In this document: piece by piece, positions 36,101 through 45,154 of the stretch
Layout of the letters: every line of letters begins with the position of its first letter
Position numbering within the stretch: position 1 is the first letter of the stretch
Assembly (NCBI RefSeq): GCF_023283885.1
Contig: NZ_JAKILA010000009.1
Coordinates: 1 to 64,000 of the forward strand
Source: Shewanella basaltis
Lineage (GTDB): Bacteria; Pseudomonadota; Gammaproteobacteria; Enterobacterales; Shewanellaceae
Reading direction: 5' to 3'
DNA length: 64,000 nt
The notes under the pieces: generated by a model
Told to the model about the DNA's origin: nothing
The model's database searches: none
Seen by the model: the letters and a program-made list of their open reading frames with translations, nothing else
Made by a program: the position numbers and the translations under genes

Positions 36101-37636
36101 GAAGATGACTTAGACAACGACTTAGATAAGGGTTCTGACAAGGACGCCGATGAATTAAGTGAAAATGACGCTGAAAATGAGCCAAGCGATGACGACATCG
36201 ACGCGCTACTGGCGAGTTTGAGCGAACCTGTTGACGAACCTCAGCTCGATAATGGCAACGATGAACAGCAAAGTGAGGTTGCAGGTGATACTGAAACCGA
36301 TGATGAAGCACTTGAAGATATTGCCGCGCAAATTGCCGCTGAACTCGACACAGATGACAATGATACCGCTGCCAACTTAAATGACAGCAGTGACGCGGAC
36401 ATTGATGCGTTACTTGCAAGCTTTGACGAACCTGAAATGCCATCAATCCTGGATCCTCTCACCGATGAAGAGGCCCTAGAAGCGCCGACTCGTCATTATG
36501 AGCAAGATGCTTATGGTGAAGCTCCTGACAAGTCATTGGCACAAGAAGATGCAGATGATGATATTGATTTGTCTTTTGATGAGCCGCAAGATGACGCGCC
36601 ACAAGAAGACAATTCACACAGCCTTGAAGATGAAGATCTGTTTAATGAACTGGATCAATATTTATCTGACCTAGAGTCGAACCAAACCGATGACAGTGAC
36701 GCCAATGAGCCTGTTGTTGACACTGACGACAAGTTATCTTTTGACACTGAACTTGATGAATTATTGGCACAAAGTGACACAAATGATGTAGTCGAAACAG
36801 ATACACAAGCGTTAGACGACGAGCCCTTGGCATTTTCACTTGATGATGCAAACTCAAACGATACTGATGTGGCCGATAACCTTGACACGTCTGAAGATGA
36901 ACTTAATGCCTTGCTGGCATCAATGGCCGATGATGAATTCACCCAAGATGCTAACACTGACGAATCTGATGAGCCCGCAGCTGACGCTAAGGCGCAACCG
37001 GCGGCTAAAGCCAATAAAGATTCTGGTTTCTTTAACGACTTAAAGGCCAACAAACCTAAGCCGCAAATGCTCGAGTGGGAAAGCGATTTGCTTAAAGCTG
37101 CTGAAACCGCGAGCGCAGATAAAGAAGCTGATGATATTGATGTGAGCGACGATGACTTGCTTGCTGCTTTTTCGCAGTCGTTAAATGATGATAATGACGA
37201 TGAGTTTTTATCTGACGATGACTACATTCTTAGCGATGACAACTTAACCGTAGATGAAGCGCTTGCCGCGTTAGATGAAAAAGAGCGCCGTCAACCCGCT
37301 GACTTTAGCGATGACGATTTGATGAGCTTTGAACGTGAAAATGGTTATATCGACATTGATAAACTATTGAACGATGCGGATGAAGATGACGGTAAAACGG
37401 ATCAGTATAAAGACGTCGATGTCGATATGGGAGAAGTTAATTCGTTAATTGGCAACGCCGATATGATTGATGTTGATGATGAAGAAAATTCGGTAAATGC
37501 AAAATTGGATTTAGCACGTGCCTACATTGAAATTGAAGATCAAGACAGCGCCAAAGCACTATTGAAAGAAGTGCAAATTGACGGTAATGAACGCCAACAA
37601 GCAGAAGCTGAAAGTTTACTTAAAGGTTTTCGTTAA
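33191..37636 (+). CDS. fimV: FimV: large acidic inner-membrane hub protein with LysM-type and TPR regions
   Basis: A 1481-residue protein. Parts in order: signal peptide (about 1-30), FimV N-terminal domain with a LysM-like stretch (DTFWSIAQKVRPND to MILLIPS, about 57-110), coiled coil (about 180-260), a membrane helix (LLLIVAASVPLLLIFGFIF, about 285-303), a very long Asp/Glu-rich region (about 320-1300) and a C-terminal TPR-like motif (LDLARAYIEIEDQDSAKALL). The acidic region has internal repeats: five of ASTDDDIDSLLAEFDMPAE plus one diverged, then units ending in DIDALLASLSEP. FimV organises polar complexes and type IV pilus/type II secretion functions. Start at ATG 33191 because of AAGGGAAGG before it and the signal peptide. 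Confidence 0.93.
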   Translation: MTLRTSYILGLIACATVGLTSLQLVDSVHAETLKITGPNGEVKQQAKRQYGPTTSRDTFWSIAQKVRPNDRVSVYQVMAALFEANPHAFSGNNYNTLERGMILLIPSADVMAAIPDDVARRRADQDDRRIAQQSQRARSVPAPVVNKPSPIVEVVKTPNANQPLQITQQTPTPVKTETVKQVNAAEVKDLNQAIDKANAKTLMLTDELARVQDELMVSQNDNQALKNKIGQMSLNISSLEEDLQLLNEKHDKLTIEYEKLLQQVNSVEPVIEEPQDFWRTLMDNTLLLIVAASVPLLLIFGFIFWLLTRRNNKQPANVEEQKQTDNVAKQPDNAEHNSLDDDMAVDDDADDVVIHLDSDSDESIDDLLDLDSVDLQPEASLADDNDLGMASATVQDDEFGAEDDEGSSLDDLWAEAMEEQDSELEPLEDDDDLDSLLAGLDDEPAASLTSMSPEDDLDSLLADLDADKPNNDSLDASAEDDIDSLLAEFDIKAEPEAEETVSIDDIDTDAQEPASTDDDIDSLLAEFDMPAEPKAETEVELEAETESEPETASTDDDIDSLLAEFDMPAEPKAEVEAEAETESETESEPETASTDDDIDSLLAEFDMPAEPKAEPEVELDAETESEPETASTDDDIDSLLAEFDMPAEVEAEAETEAETEAETEAEPEPEPEPETASTDDDIDSLLAEFDMPAESEAEAETEVEAEADDVDTKAETDLDAETDLDADVAAEADSDAQAEPVDDDAPADLEEPTTDNNETSDVDELLAELEIDDDDVEPSDDDINSLLAGLDATADDASQEPLNSDTVDTDDDLAALIAAELQDDEAEDNVDSLDSDEDIDALLASLSEPVTESDATQANADDDVEDSASEAADDEEDLASQIAAELEDDLDKDLDKGSDKDADELSENDAENEPSDEDIDALLASLSEPVDEPVTESDVTQANADDDAEDSASEVADDEEDLASQIAAELEDDLDNDLDKGSDKDADELSENDAENEPSDDDIDALLASLSEPVDEPQLDNGNDEQQSEVAGDTETDDEALEDIAAQIAAELDTDDNDTAANLNDSSDADIDALLASFDEPEMPSILDPLTDEEALEAPTRHYEQDAYGEAPDKSLAQEDADDDIDLSFDEPQDDAPQEDNSHSLEDEDLFNELDQYLSDLESNQTDDSDANEPVVDTDDKLSFDTELDELLAQSDTNDVVETDTQALDDEPLAFSLDDANSNDTDVADNLDTSEDELNALLASMADDEFTQDANTDESDEPAADAKAQPAAKANKDSGFFNDLKANKPKPQMLEWESDLLKAAETASADKEADDIDVSDDDLLAAFSQSLNDDNDDEFLSDDDYILSDDNLTVDEALAALDEKERRQPADFSDDDLMSFERENGYIDIDKLLNDADEDDGKTDQYKDVDVDMGEVNSLIGNADMIDVDDEENSVNAKLDLARAYIEIEDQDSAKALLKEVQIDGNERQQAEAESLLKGFR
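34739..36240 (+). repeat. Internal coding repeats of fimV
   Basis: Two repeat series lie in frame. At 34739-35275 a DDDIDSLLAEFDMPAE-coding block recurs five times at spacing of about 114-140 bases, with variable Glu/Ala/Thr linkers. At 35700-36240 a longer block of about 240 bases (from DEDIDALLASLSEPV through the DLDKGSDKDADELSENDAE stretch) recurs twice, with a partial third. All length differences are multiples of three, so the frame is kept. Confidence 0.85.
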
Positions 37637-37656
37637 CCTTATGTAAACCCAGTTTA

Positions 37657-37689
37657 AACGGCGCAGACATCTGCGCCGTTTTTTTTTTG
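37657..37689 (+). terminator. Terminator after fimV
   Basis: A perfect AACGGCGCAGA/TCTGCGCCGTT hairpin followed by ten T. Twenty bases after the fimV stop. Confidence 0.93.
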
Positions 37690-37773
37690 GTAAAAATTAT
37701 TACATCGTTTATGAGTGAGTGGCTTAGAGTTTGTTCCATTGAAGGTGCTAGGTTTTAGGTACTAGGGTTTGCC

Positions 37774-39018
37774 CTACCGCACGTCATCCCTGAGTGCTTT
37801 TATCGGGGATCCAGGTGTTGCTTTTGGCTTAAGGTTCTAGGTACTAGGCTTTGTCCTACCGCACGTCATCCCTGAATGCTTGTATCAGGGATCCAGGTGT
37901 TTCTTTTTATTTTGTTTAAAGCGGCAAGCAACACCTGGATTCCGGCTTAAAAAGCGTTGCCGGAATGACGGAGTAGTAGGGTTATTTGTAGGCTAATAAG
38001 CAAACGCCAAAGTAGTGGGCATCATCTTAATACTAATAAGCAATTGGCAAAGTAGTTGGCGTAACCAGAATAACCTAGTCGTTAGCTTTGTTTGTTTTTT
38101 GATGTTGCCTTATCTTTTTTGCTCGTCATCCCTGAGTGCTTGTATCAGGGATCCAGGTGTTGCTTTTGATTTTGTTTAAAGCGGCAATCAACACCTGGAT
38201 TCCGGCTTTAAAAGCGTTGCCGGAACGACGGGCTGAACACCTGGATTCCGGCTTTAAAAGCGTTGCCGGAATGACGGGCTGAACACCTGGATTCCGGCTT
38301 TAAAAGCGTTGCCGGAATGACGGGCTGAACACCTGGATTCCGGCTTTAAAAGCGTTGTCGGAATGACGGGCTGAACACCTGGATTCCGGCTTTAAAAGCG
38401 TTGCCGGAACGACGGGCTGAACACCTGGATTCCGGCTTTAAAGGCGTTGCCGGAATGACGTAGTAGTGGATGGTGTTTGTTATCTTTTTTGCTTTATCTT
38501 TTTGCTCGTCATCCCTGAGTGCTTTTATCAGGGATCCAGGTGTTGCTTTTTATTTTGTTTAAAGCGGCAAGCAACACCTGGGTTCCGGCTTAAAAGCGTT
38601 GCCGGAACGACGGGGTAGTAAGGTTATTTTGTAGGCTAATAAGCAAACGACGAAGTAGTGGGCATCATCTTAATACTAATAAGCAATTGGCAAAGTAGTT
38701 GGCGTAACCAGAATAGCCTAGTCGTTAGCTTTGTTTGTTTTTTGATGTTGCCTTATCTTTTTTGCTCGTCATCCCTGAGTGCTTTTATCAGGGATCTAGG
38801 TGTTGCTTTTGATTTTGTTTAAAGCGGCAATCAACACCTGGATTCCGGCTTTAAAAGCGTTGCCGGAACGACGGGCTGAACACCTGGATTCCGGCTTTAA
38901 AAGCGTTGCCGGAATGACGGGCTGAACACCTGGATTCCGGCTTTAAAAGCGTTGCCGGAACGATGGGCTGAACACCTGGATTCCGGCTTTAAAGGCGTTG
39001 CCGGAATGACGTAGAAGT
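37774..39018. repeat. Hairpin-repeat cluster 7: two 46-bp arrays inside a 642-bp tandem duplication
   Basis: The largest cluster. Type A hairpins facing left form a regular array of 46-base units starting at 38191, 38237, 38283, 38329, 38375 and 38421, and a second array starting at 38833, 38879, 38925 and 38971. Sequence before both arrays (from GGCTAATAAGCAAACG at 37991 and 38634) is nearly identical at an offset of about 642 bases. So the whole block was duplicated and the arrays then changed copy number. Type B hairpins face right at 37784, 37863, 38126, 38506 and 38766. The units between arrays are identical rather than variable, so this is not CRISPR. The remaining 37690-39261 gap has no gene. 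Confidence 0.9.
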
Positions 39019-39261
39019 GGGCGTTGTCGTAACGAAGGGCTGAATACCTTGATTCCACCTACTCGTTATCCCTTGTTTAAAAAGGCATCAATAGGTATTG
39101 AAATTGACAATATTTAGCTTGATTGAGGCTAAGTTTGAAAGTCGGGGCTGTCGTGTGATTTACACATCCAGTGATTCGAGTCAGCAAGAGTGCCTATATC
39201 AATTACATAATGACGCAAATTGGTATAAACTTCGCGCCATTAATGAGTAGAGGAAATTGCT

Positions 39262-40047
39262 ATGCGGGTTGCGTTAGGTATTGAATATGATGGAAGTGGT
39301 TTTTTTGGCTGGCAACGTCAGGCCGATGTCGATTCAGTGCAAGCTCAGCTAGAAAAAGCATTATCTTATGTTGCAAATGAACCAATAGAAGTTTTTTGTG
39401 CTGGCCGAACTGACGCTGGTGTGCACGGTACTGGCCAGGTGGTACATTTTGATACCACAGCGTCGCGCCCTTTAACGGCCTGGACTTTAGGTATAAATGC
39501 TAATTTACCCGACACAATTGCAGTAAGATGGGCTAAAGAGGTGGACGATAGTTTTCATGCGCGTTTTAGTGCCACAGCACGTCGATATCGGTATGTGATT
39601 TATAATCACCAGTTGCGCCCCGGCATTTTACGCTCTGGTGTGAGCCATTATCATGGTGATATTAACGAAAACTTGATGCACGAGGCGGCTCAACTGCTGT
39701 TGGGTGAAAATGATTTTACCAGTTTTCGTGCGGTTCAATGTCAGTCTAATACCCCATTTCGCAATGTGCATAAAGTGAGTGTGACACGCCAGGGAATGTA
39801 TGTGATGGTCGATATACAAGCCAATGCTTTTTTACACCACATGGTGCGTAACATTGTGGGGTCGTTGCTTGAGGTTGGCCTAGGCAATAAGCCCATTGAG
39901 TGGATGAGTGAATTACTGGCGATAAAAGATCGTAATCAAGCGGCTGCTACGGCAAAGCCAAACGGTTTATATTTAGTCGATGTAACCTATCCTGAGCAAT
40001 ATAACATTCCTAAGTTAGCGCTTGGGCCATTGTTTATGTTGGATTAA
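39262..40047 (+). CDS. truA: tRNA pseudouridine(38-40) synthase
   Basis: A 261-residue TruA that forms pseudouridine in the anticodon arm. Seen are [15 protein letters not shown] at the start, the catalytic aspartate in [19 protein letters not shown] (about residue 52), [10 protein letters not shown], and [15 protein letters not shown]. Length fits. AGAGGAAA lies 6 bases before the ATG. folC follows after only 32 bases; in many relatives accD lies between the two. Confidence 0.97.
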   Translation: MRVALGIEYDGSGFFGWQRQADVDSVQAQLEKALSYVANEPIEVFCAGRTDAGVHGTGQVVHFDTTASRPLTAWTLGINANLPDTIAVRWAKEVDDSFHARFSATARRYRYVIYNHQLRPGILRSGVSHYHGDINENLMHEAAQLLLGENDFTSFRAVQCQSNTPFRNVHKVSVTRQGMYVMVDIQANAFLHHMVRNIVGSLLEVGLGNKPIEWMSELLAIKDRNQAAATAKPNGLYLVDVTYPEQYNIPKLALGPLFMLD

Positions 40048-40079
40048 GTTAGACGTCAATAAAGGGAAATGGTGTTTTT

Positions 40080-41366
40080 ATGTCAACGATCAGTGAAGTG
40101 CAGCGCCCAGGACCACTAGCGAGTTTAGATCAGTGGCTAGCGTACTTGTTGGCGATTCATCCAACTGAAATAGAAATGGGGCTTGGCCGTGTGTCTGAAG
40201 TAGCAAGACGCATGGATTTATTGTGTCTTGCACCGAGTAAAGTAATTACCGTTGCGGGCACAAACGGCAAAGGCACTAGCTGTGCGATGTTAGAGTCTAT
40301 TTTACGTCAATCAGGTTTTACAGTGGGTGTTTACAGTTCGCCACATTTGTTACGTTATAATGAGCGAGTGCGGATTAATCAGCAAGATGTGAGCGATGCG
40401 GCATTAATTGACGCTTTTTGCGCCATTGAAACCGCACGAGCAGAGATTTCGTTGACCTTTTTTGAATACGCCACTTTGGCAGGTTTATATTTATTTAAAG
40501 CCGCTCAGCTTGATGTGATCATTTTAGAAGTAGGTTTAGGCGGTCGCCTTGATGCGACAAACATTATCGATTCTTCGGCTGTTATTTTGACCTCAATCGA
40601 TCTTGACCATCAAGAGTATCTTGGCGATACCAGAGAGTTAGTCGGCCGTGAAAAAGCAGGCGTATTTAGGCAACATTGTGTTGCGGTAGTGGGCGAGCCT
40701 GATTTACCTAAGTCGGTGAAAGATTACGCCGAGTACATGCAAACAGAGTTGTGTCGTGTTGGCTTTGAATTTAATTATCATCTTGTTGACGGCGAGCAAA
40801 ACACGTGGCGCTTTACCTCGACACATCAAACCTATGAGTGCTTACCTGTACCCAGTTTACCTTTACCTAACGCCGCCAGTGTTGTGGCTCTGGTGAGCCG
40901 AGTGTGGCCACAAATTACCGAGCAGCAAATTGCCTCGGGGTTAGTTAATGCACAACTTGCAGGGCGATTAGAGCCTGTACAGCAACACCCGCTTGTGTTG
41001 CTTGATGTTGCCCATAACCCACATGCTGCACGTTATTTAGCAACGCAATTGCAGGCTTACCAAGGCCGGCGTATTGTGGCATTGTGTGGCATGTTAAAAG
41101 ACAAAGATATCAACGCGGTGTTAACCGAATTATCGCCATACATTGACCAATGGAACCTTGTGGGGCTCGATAACCCTCGCGGTGCGTCTGCAAGGGTATT
41201 ATTTGAGGCATTGCCAGACGATGCCAGCCGCAACACTGCTGTGCAATTTGATGATATTGCAAGTGCATGGCAGGCAATGCAACAGAGAATCGCTAAAGAC
41301 GATGTAGTTATTGTGTTTGGTTCTTTTTATACTGTTGCAGGTTTTAAGTCAGTTTTGGTTGTTTAA
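40080..41366 (+). CDS. folC: Folylpolyglutamate / dihydrofolate synthase
   Basis: A 428-residue Mur-ligase-family enzyme that makes dihydrofolate and adds glutamates. Seen are the ATP loop VAGTNGKGTSCAMLE (about 58-72), YSSPHLLRYNERVRIN, the EVGLGGRLDATNII motif, SIDLDHQEYLG and LLDVAHNPHAARYLA. Start ATG follows AAAGGGAAA. The next gene begins 27 bases later, so folC-dedD probably share a transcript with truA. Confidence 0.95.
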   Translation: MSTISEVQRPGPLASLDQWLAYLLAIHPTEIEMGLGRVSEVARRMDLLCLAPSKVITVAGTNGKGTSCAMLESILRQSGFTVGVYSSPHLLRYNERVRINQQDVSDAALIDAFCAIETARAEISLTFFEYATLAGLYLFKAAQLDVIILEVGLGGRLDATNIIDSSAVILTSIDLDHQEYLGDTRELVGREKAGVFRQHCVAVVGEPDLPKSVKDYAEYMQTELCRVGFEFNYHLVDGEQNTWRFTSTHQTYECLPVPSLPLPNAASVVALVSRVWPQITEQQIASGLVNAQLAGRLEPVQQHPLVLLDVAHNPHAARYLATQLQAYQGRRIVALCGMLKDKDINAVLTELSPYIDQWNLVGLDNPRGASARVLFEALPDDASRNTAVQFDDIASAWQAMQQRIAKDDVVIVFGSFYTVAGFKSVLVV

Positions 41367-41393
41367 GTCATATTGTTAACAAAGGGAATTACA

Positions 41394-42026
41394 TTGAATC
41401 GTCAATTTCAAAATCGTTTGGTGGGCACTATTGTACTCGTCGCACTGGGCGTAATTTTTTTACCTGATTTATTAGACGGCAAAAAGACCCAGGTAGTCGA
41501 GGAGTTTACTGAGATCCCACTACGGCCACTCGCCAAAAATAGCCGTGATGACTCATCAGCACAGCAAGCCAGCAATAAAGTTGAAGAGTTTGAAGTGTTA
41601 ACCATTGCAGAACCGCAAGAGTTAAACAGTGATGTAGTAGAACTTGGAAACGAAACACCAACAGAAGTGGTTAAAAAAGAAGAGACTAAACCCGCTAAGC
41701 CTGCGCCGGTGAAGACTCAACCTAAAACTGAGCCAGTTAAGGTTGTTGCAAAAACGCAGCCGCCGGCGACTACCATTACCGCTGGCTATACCTTGCAATT
41801 AGGTGGTTTTAATAATGCATCTAATGTTAATACCTTGGTAGCACAGCTTCGTAAAGCGGGTTTTACTGCCTATACCATACCGACTAAGCCCATTGATGGC
41901 AGATTAACCCGTGTCTTTGTTGGTCCTGAAGTGTCTGAGGCTAAACTCAAAGCTCGTCAGGATCCTATTTTTAAGTTAACGGGGTTAAAGGGCAAGATCA
42001 TTGTCTACAACCCTCAAGAACAATAA
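41394..42026 (+). CDS. dedD: DedD-like SPOR-domain protein
   Basis: A 210-residue inner-membrane protein: cytoplasmic start, one membrane helix (about 8-25, RLVGTIVLVALGVIFLPDLL), a Pro/Lys/Thr-rich linker and a C-terminal SPOR domain (YTLQLGGFNNASNVNTLVAQ to GPEVSEAKLKAR, about 135-205). SPOR domains bind denuded septal peptidoglycan, and DedD helps cell division. TTG at 41394 is taken as start because AAAGGGA stands 6 bases upstream and the product begins like DedD proteins. Its place between folC and cvpA is the usual one. Confidence 0.9.
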   Translation: MNRQFQNRLVGTIVLVALGVIFLPDLLDGKKTQVVEEFTEIPLRPLAKNSRDDSSAQQASNKVEEFEVLTIAEPQELNSDVVELGNETPTEVVKKEETKPAKPAPVKTQPKTEPVKVVAKTQPPATTITAGYTLQLGGFNNASNVNTLVAQLRKAGFTAYTIPTKPIDGRLTRVFVGPEVSEAKLKARQDPIFKLTGLKGKIIVYNPQEQ

Positions 42027-42179
42027 CCCGTTCAGGCGGTAGTGCAAGGTGCGTGGTTGAAAATATCAAATTGATTGTTCGCAATCACGCATGAATAATT
42101 TGTGCAATCAGGGGTGAGAAACATTTCTGTCTCTGTTAGAATCGCGCCGTCTTGAACCCTATACCGGATCCCCATTTTC

Positions 42180-42668
42180 ATGGTTTGGATTGATTACGCA
42201 ATTATTATCATTATCGGGTTATCAACTATTATTAGTTTGATCCGTGGATTCGCAAAAGAAGCCATGTCACTTGTGGTTTGGTTTGCCGCTTTCTTTATCG
42301 CTAGCCAGTTTTACCTCGATCTTGCCGCGCATTTAACGCAAATGCAGGACGAGTTAGTGAGAAACGGTATTGCGATTGCCATTCTGTTTGTCGTTACCCT
42401 GATCCTAGGGGCATTAGTCAATTATTTATTAGGTCAGTTAGTGTCTAAAACTGGCTTATCAGGCACAGACCGAATACTTGGTTTGTGCTTTGGTGCCGTT
42501 CGTGGCGCCTTGATAGTAAGTGCATTACTGTTTTTTATGGATGCATTTACTGCATTCCCTGACACCGTATGGTGGAAAGGCTCAGTACTTGTACCCGAAT
42601 TTGGCGTGGTTATTCAGTGGTTTTTTAACTATCTTGAAAACACCTCAAGCTTTGTACCCAAAATATAA
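42180..42668 (+). CDS. cvpA: CvpA family inner-membrane protein
   Basis: A 162-residue protein with four membrane helices. [40 protein letters not shown] and [20 protein letters not shown] are family-typical. Required in E. coli for colicin V export and for envelope robustness; the molecular role is unsettled. It precedes purF by 41 bases, the conserved arrangement. The 150 bases upstream contain no recognisable PurR box. Confidence 0.93.
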   Translation: MVWIDYAIIIIIGLSTIISLIRGFAKEAMSLVVWFAAFFIASQFYLDLAAHLTQMQDELVRNGIAIAILFVVTLILGALVNYLLGQLVSKTGLSGTDRILGLCFGAVRGALIVSALLFFMDAFTAFPDTVWWKGSVLVPEFGVVIQWFFNYLENTSSFVPKI

Positions 42669-42709
42669 AATTATAAACATAGAACACCTTACAGTGAGGA
42701 ACCTTACCC

Positions 42710-44224
42710 ATGTGTGGTATCGTCGGAATAGTAGGAAAATCAACAGTTAACCAAACCATTTATGATGCGCTGACTGTGCTTCAACATCGTGGACAAGACG
42801 CAGCAGGGATTGTGACTGTTGATGTCAATGCGTTTCGTTTACGTAAAGCTAATGGCCTGGTTAGAGATGTGTTTGAACCTAAACATATGCAACGCTTACA
42901 AGGCAATGCGGGTATTGGCCATGTGCGTTATCCTACCGCGGGTAGTTCAAGTGCTTCTGAAGCTCAACCGTTTTATGTTAACTCACCCTTTGGGATTTCG
43001 TTGGCCCACAATGGCAACTTAACTAATACCCTTGAGTTAGCAGAAAGCTTGATTAGAAAACGTCGTCATGTGAACACCACATCTGACTCAGAAATCTTAC
43101 TTAACTTACTTGCCGATGAACTACAAGAAACCCGTAGCTTGTCGTTAAGTGCAGATGAAGTGTTTGACGCTGTGGCGAAAGTGCATGCACAAACACGCGG
43201 CGCTTATGCCGTTACTGCAATGATAATTGGCCAAGGGTTAGTGGCGTTTCGTGATCCATTTGGGATCCGTCCTCTTATTTTGGGTAAAAACGAAACCGCT
43301 ACCGGCACTGAATATATGGTTGCCTCTGAAAGTGTTGCATTAGATGCCGTCGGCTTTGAAGTGATGCGCGATGTGGCACCGGGTGAAGCGATTTATATTT
43401 CACTCGATGGCCAGTTATTTACGCGCCAATGTGCCGTTGAGCCAAGCTACGCACCGTGTATTTTCGAGTTTGTGTATTTTGCTCGCCCAGATTCGAGCAT
43501 CGACAAAGTGTCGGTTTACGCCAGCCGCGTAAACATGGGCGCTAAGTTAGGTGCCAAAATCAAAAAAGAATGGGAAGATCATGATATTGACGTGGTTATT
43601 CCTATTCCTGAAACCTCGTGCGATATCGCGTTAGAAATTGCCCGTTGTATGGATTTACCTTACCGCCAGGGTTTTGTTAAAAACCGTTATATTGGTCGCA
43701 CCTTTATTATGCCAGGCCAGCAAGAGCGTAAAAAGTCTGTTCGCCGCAAGCTCAATGCGATTAATACCGAGTTTAAAGGTAAAAACGTATTATTAGTTGA
43801 TGACTCGATTGTACGTGGCACAACCTCAGAGCAGATCATCGAAATGGCTCGTGAAGCCGGCGCTAAAAAAGTGTACTTTGCTTCAGCGGCACCAGAAATC
43901 CGCTTCCCGAACGTGTATGGTATCGACATGCCGACATCAAATGAGCTAATTGCTCATGGCCGTGATGCCGATGAAATTGCCAAAATCATTGGTGCTGATG
44001 GGATTATCTTCCAGGATTTAACTGATTTAGTTGAAGCCGTAAGAATGGAAAACCCAGATATTAAGCGCTTTGAAACGTCGGTATTTGATGGTCACTACAT
44101 CACTAACGATGTGAATCAGTCTTACTTAGATCATTTAACTCAATTACGTAATGACGACGCTAAAGCAAATCGTAATAAAGATATTGGTACTAATTTAGAA
44201 ATGCACAACGAGTGTCATCCATAA
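42710..44224 (+). CDS. purF: Amidophosphoribosyltransferase
   Basis: A 504-residue enzyme of the first committed step of purine synthesis. The start MCGIVGIVG exposes Cys2 as glutaminase nucleophile. Other signatures are [37 protein letters not shown], the PRPP-binding site [20 protein letters not shown] (about 362-381) and the flag-loop region. GTGAGGA stands before the ATG. A terminator follows. Confidence 0.97.
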   Translation: MCGIVGIVGKSTVNQTIYDALTVLQHRGQDAAGIVTVDVNAFRLRKANGLVRDVFEPKHMQRLQGNAGIGHVRYPTAGSSSASEAQPFYVNSPFGISLAHNGNLTNTLELAESLIRKRRHVNTTSDSEILLNLLADELQETRSLSLSADEVFDAVAKVHAQTRGAYAVTAMIIGQGLVAFRDPFGIRPLILGKNETATGTEYMVASESVALDAVGFEVMRDVAPGEAIYISLDGQLFTRQCAVEPSYAPCIFEFVYFARPDSSIDKVSVYASRVNMGAKLGAKIKKEWEDHDIDVVIPIPETSCDIALEIARCMDLPYRQGFVKNRYIGRTFIMPGQQERKKSVRRKLNAINTEFKGKNVLLVDDSIVRGTTSEQIIEMAREAGAKKVYFASAAPEIRFPNVYGIDMPTSNELIAHGRDADEIAKIIGADGIIFQDLTDLVEAVRMENPDIKRFETSVFDGHYITNDVNQSYLDHLTQLRNDDAKANRNKDIGTNLEMHNECHP

Positions 44225-44257
44225 TCCAGCATTTGGATAGCCAGCGTTGTTAGCCAT

Positions 44258-44287
44258 AAAAACCAGCATTAACGTGCTGGTTTTTTT
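44258..44287 (+). terminator. Terminator after purF
   Basis: AAAACCAGCA and TGCTGGTTTT arms with the loop TTAACG, followed by T-run, 34 bases after the purF stop. Confidence 0.9.
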
Positions 44288-44469
44288 ATGGGTTTTAAAT
44301 CATTAAGTCAAAAATGGATCCTTCCCAATAAGGAATTTATACCGGGATCTAAGCATGCGCGCATAATGAAGATTAAGGGTAAAAGCTAAAATTATGATGC
44401 TGACAACTATGTTATTTACCCTGTAATATACTTAAGCTGAGACCTAAATATTTTCGAGCTTAGTAAGTA

Positions 44470-44967
44470 TTACTCTTGAATAAAATCTTCCATAAACCAG
44501 GCGCATAGAGTGTGGCGGCCATCAACTTGTGCTTTGCTGTAAATTGTTGATGCTTGTTGGCGGACTGTTTTTTCTTTGGTGAGTCGTACCTCGGCAATTT
44601 CTTTAAAGCTGAGGCCTTTCAACAGTAATAAAGCGACTTGTTGTTCACTTTTTGTAAACTGCCATGCATCGAATTGTGCTGCGATTGTTACGCTGTATTC
44701 TTGTCTTGCTGAACGCATTTGTGATGACATGTGATCGATTTCTTTATCCGCTTTTTTAAGTTTCGATTTGAGTGCTTTGACTTGACGAGAACTGCGGATC
44801 AGGTCATAACCTAAAAAAATACTCGCTGCAATCGTTAACAATACTAGCATGGCTTCTTGGGCAATGTGCCAAGAGGGAATGTCCAGTTGAAAATCGGCAA
44901 ATATATCGAACAACTTAAACAAGGTGATTAGCAGTAGCAGTATAATAATGAATACATCTTTTCTCAT
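44470..44967 (-). CDS. Membrane-anchored LuxR-type transcription regulator
   Basis: A 165-residue protein with two N-terminal membrane helices (about 4-22 and 36-56), a coiled-coil linker (about 62-95) and a C-terminal GerE/LuxR-type helix-turn-helix (FTKSEQQVALLLLKGLSFKEIAEVRLTKEKTVRQQASTIY, about 104-143). There is no receiver or autoinducer domain. It is transcribed away from the RND efflux operon with about 190 bases between, so it may control that operon, sensing from the membrane. The combination of membrane helices and LuxR-type DNA-binding domain is uncommon but known in marine gammaproteobacteria. Confidence 0.8.
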   Translation of the reverse strand: MRKDVFIIILLLLITLFKLFDIFADFQLDIPSWHIAQEAMLVLLTIAASIFLGYDLIRSSRQVKALKSKLKKADKEIDHMSSQMRSARQEYSVTIAAQFDAWQFTKSEQQVALLLLKGLSFKEIAEVRLTKEKTVRQQASTIYSKAQVDGRHTLCAWFMEDFIQE

Positions 44968-45053
44968 GACAGCTGTCCAAAAATGAGTGTGTTATGTAAA
45001 TAAGACTAAAAAGGGTTAGTGATTACGTATTAAAATCATCAACTTAAATTATG

Positions 45054-45065
45054 GTACATATGTAC
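45054..45065. promoter_or_regulatory. Palindrome in the regulator/efflux divergent region
   Basis: GTACATATGTAC is a perfect 12-base palindrome, and GATACATATT at 45081-45090 repeats half of it. Both lie between the divergent regulator and the efflux operon, where an operator would be expected. That the LuxR-type protein binds here is inference. Confidence 0.4.
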
Positions 45066-45154
45066 TATAGTGGCATTTATGATACATATTCCCCATGTGT
45101 TCTCTACTTAAAGATAATAGTCTAACTATATCTTTTGGATTAGTGAAATCACAT

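Noticed and set aside
38191-38466. Regularly spaced 46-base repeats that could suggest a CRISPR array
   Set aside because: There are no variable spacers; whole units are identical and belong to the dispersed hairpin family, and no cas genes are present.
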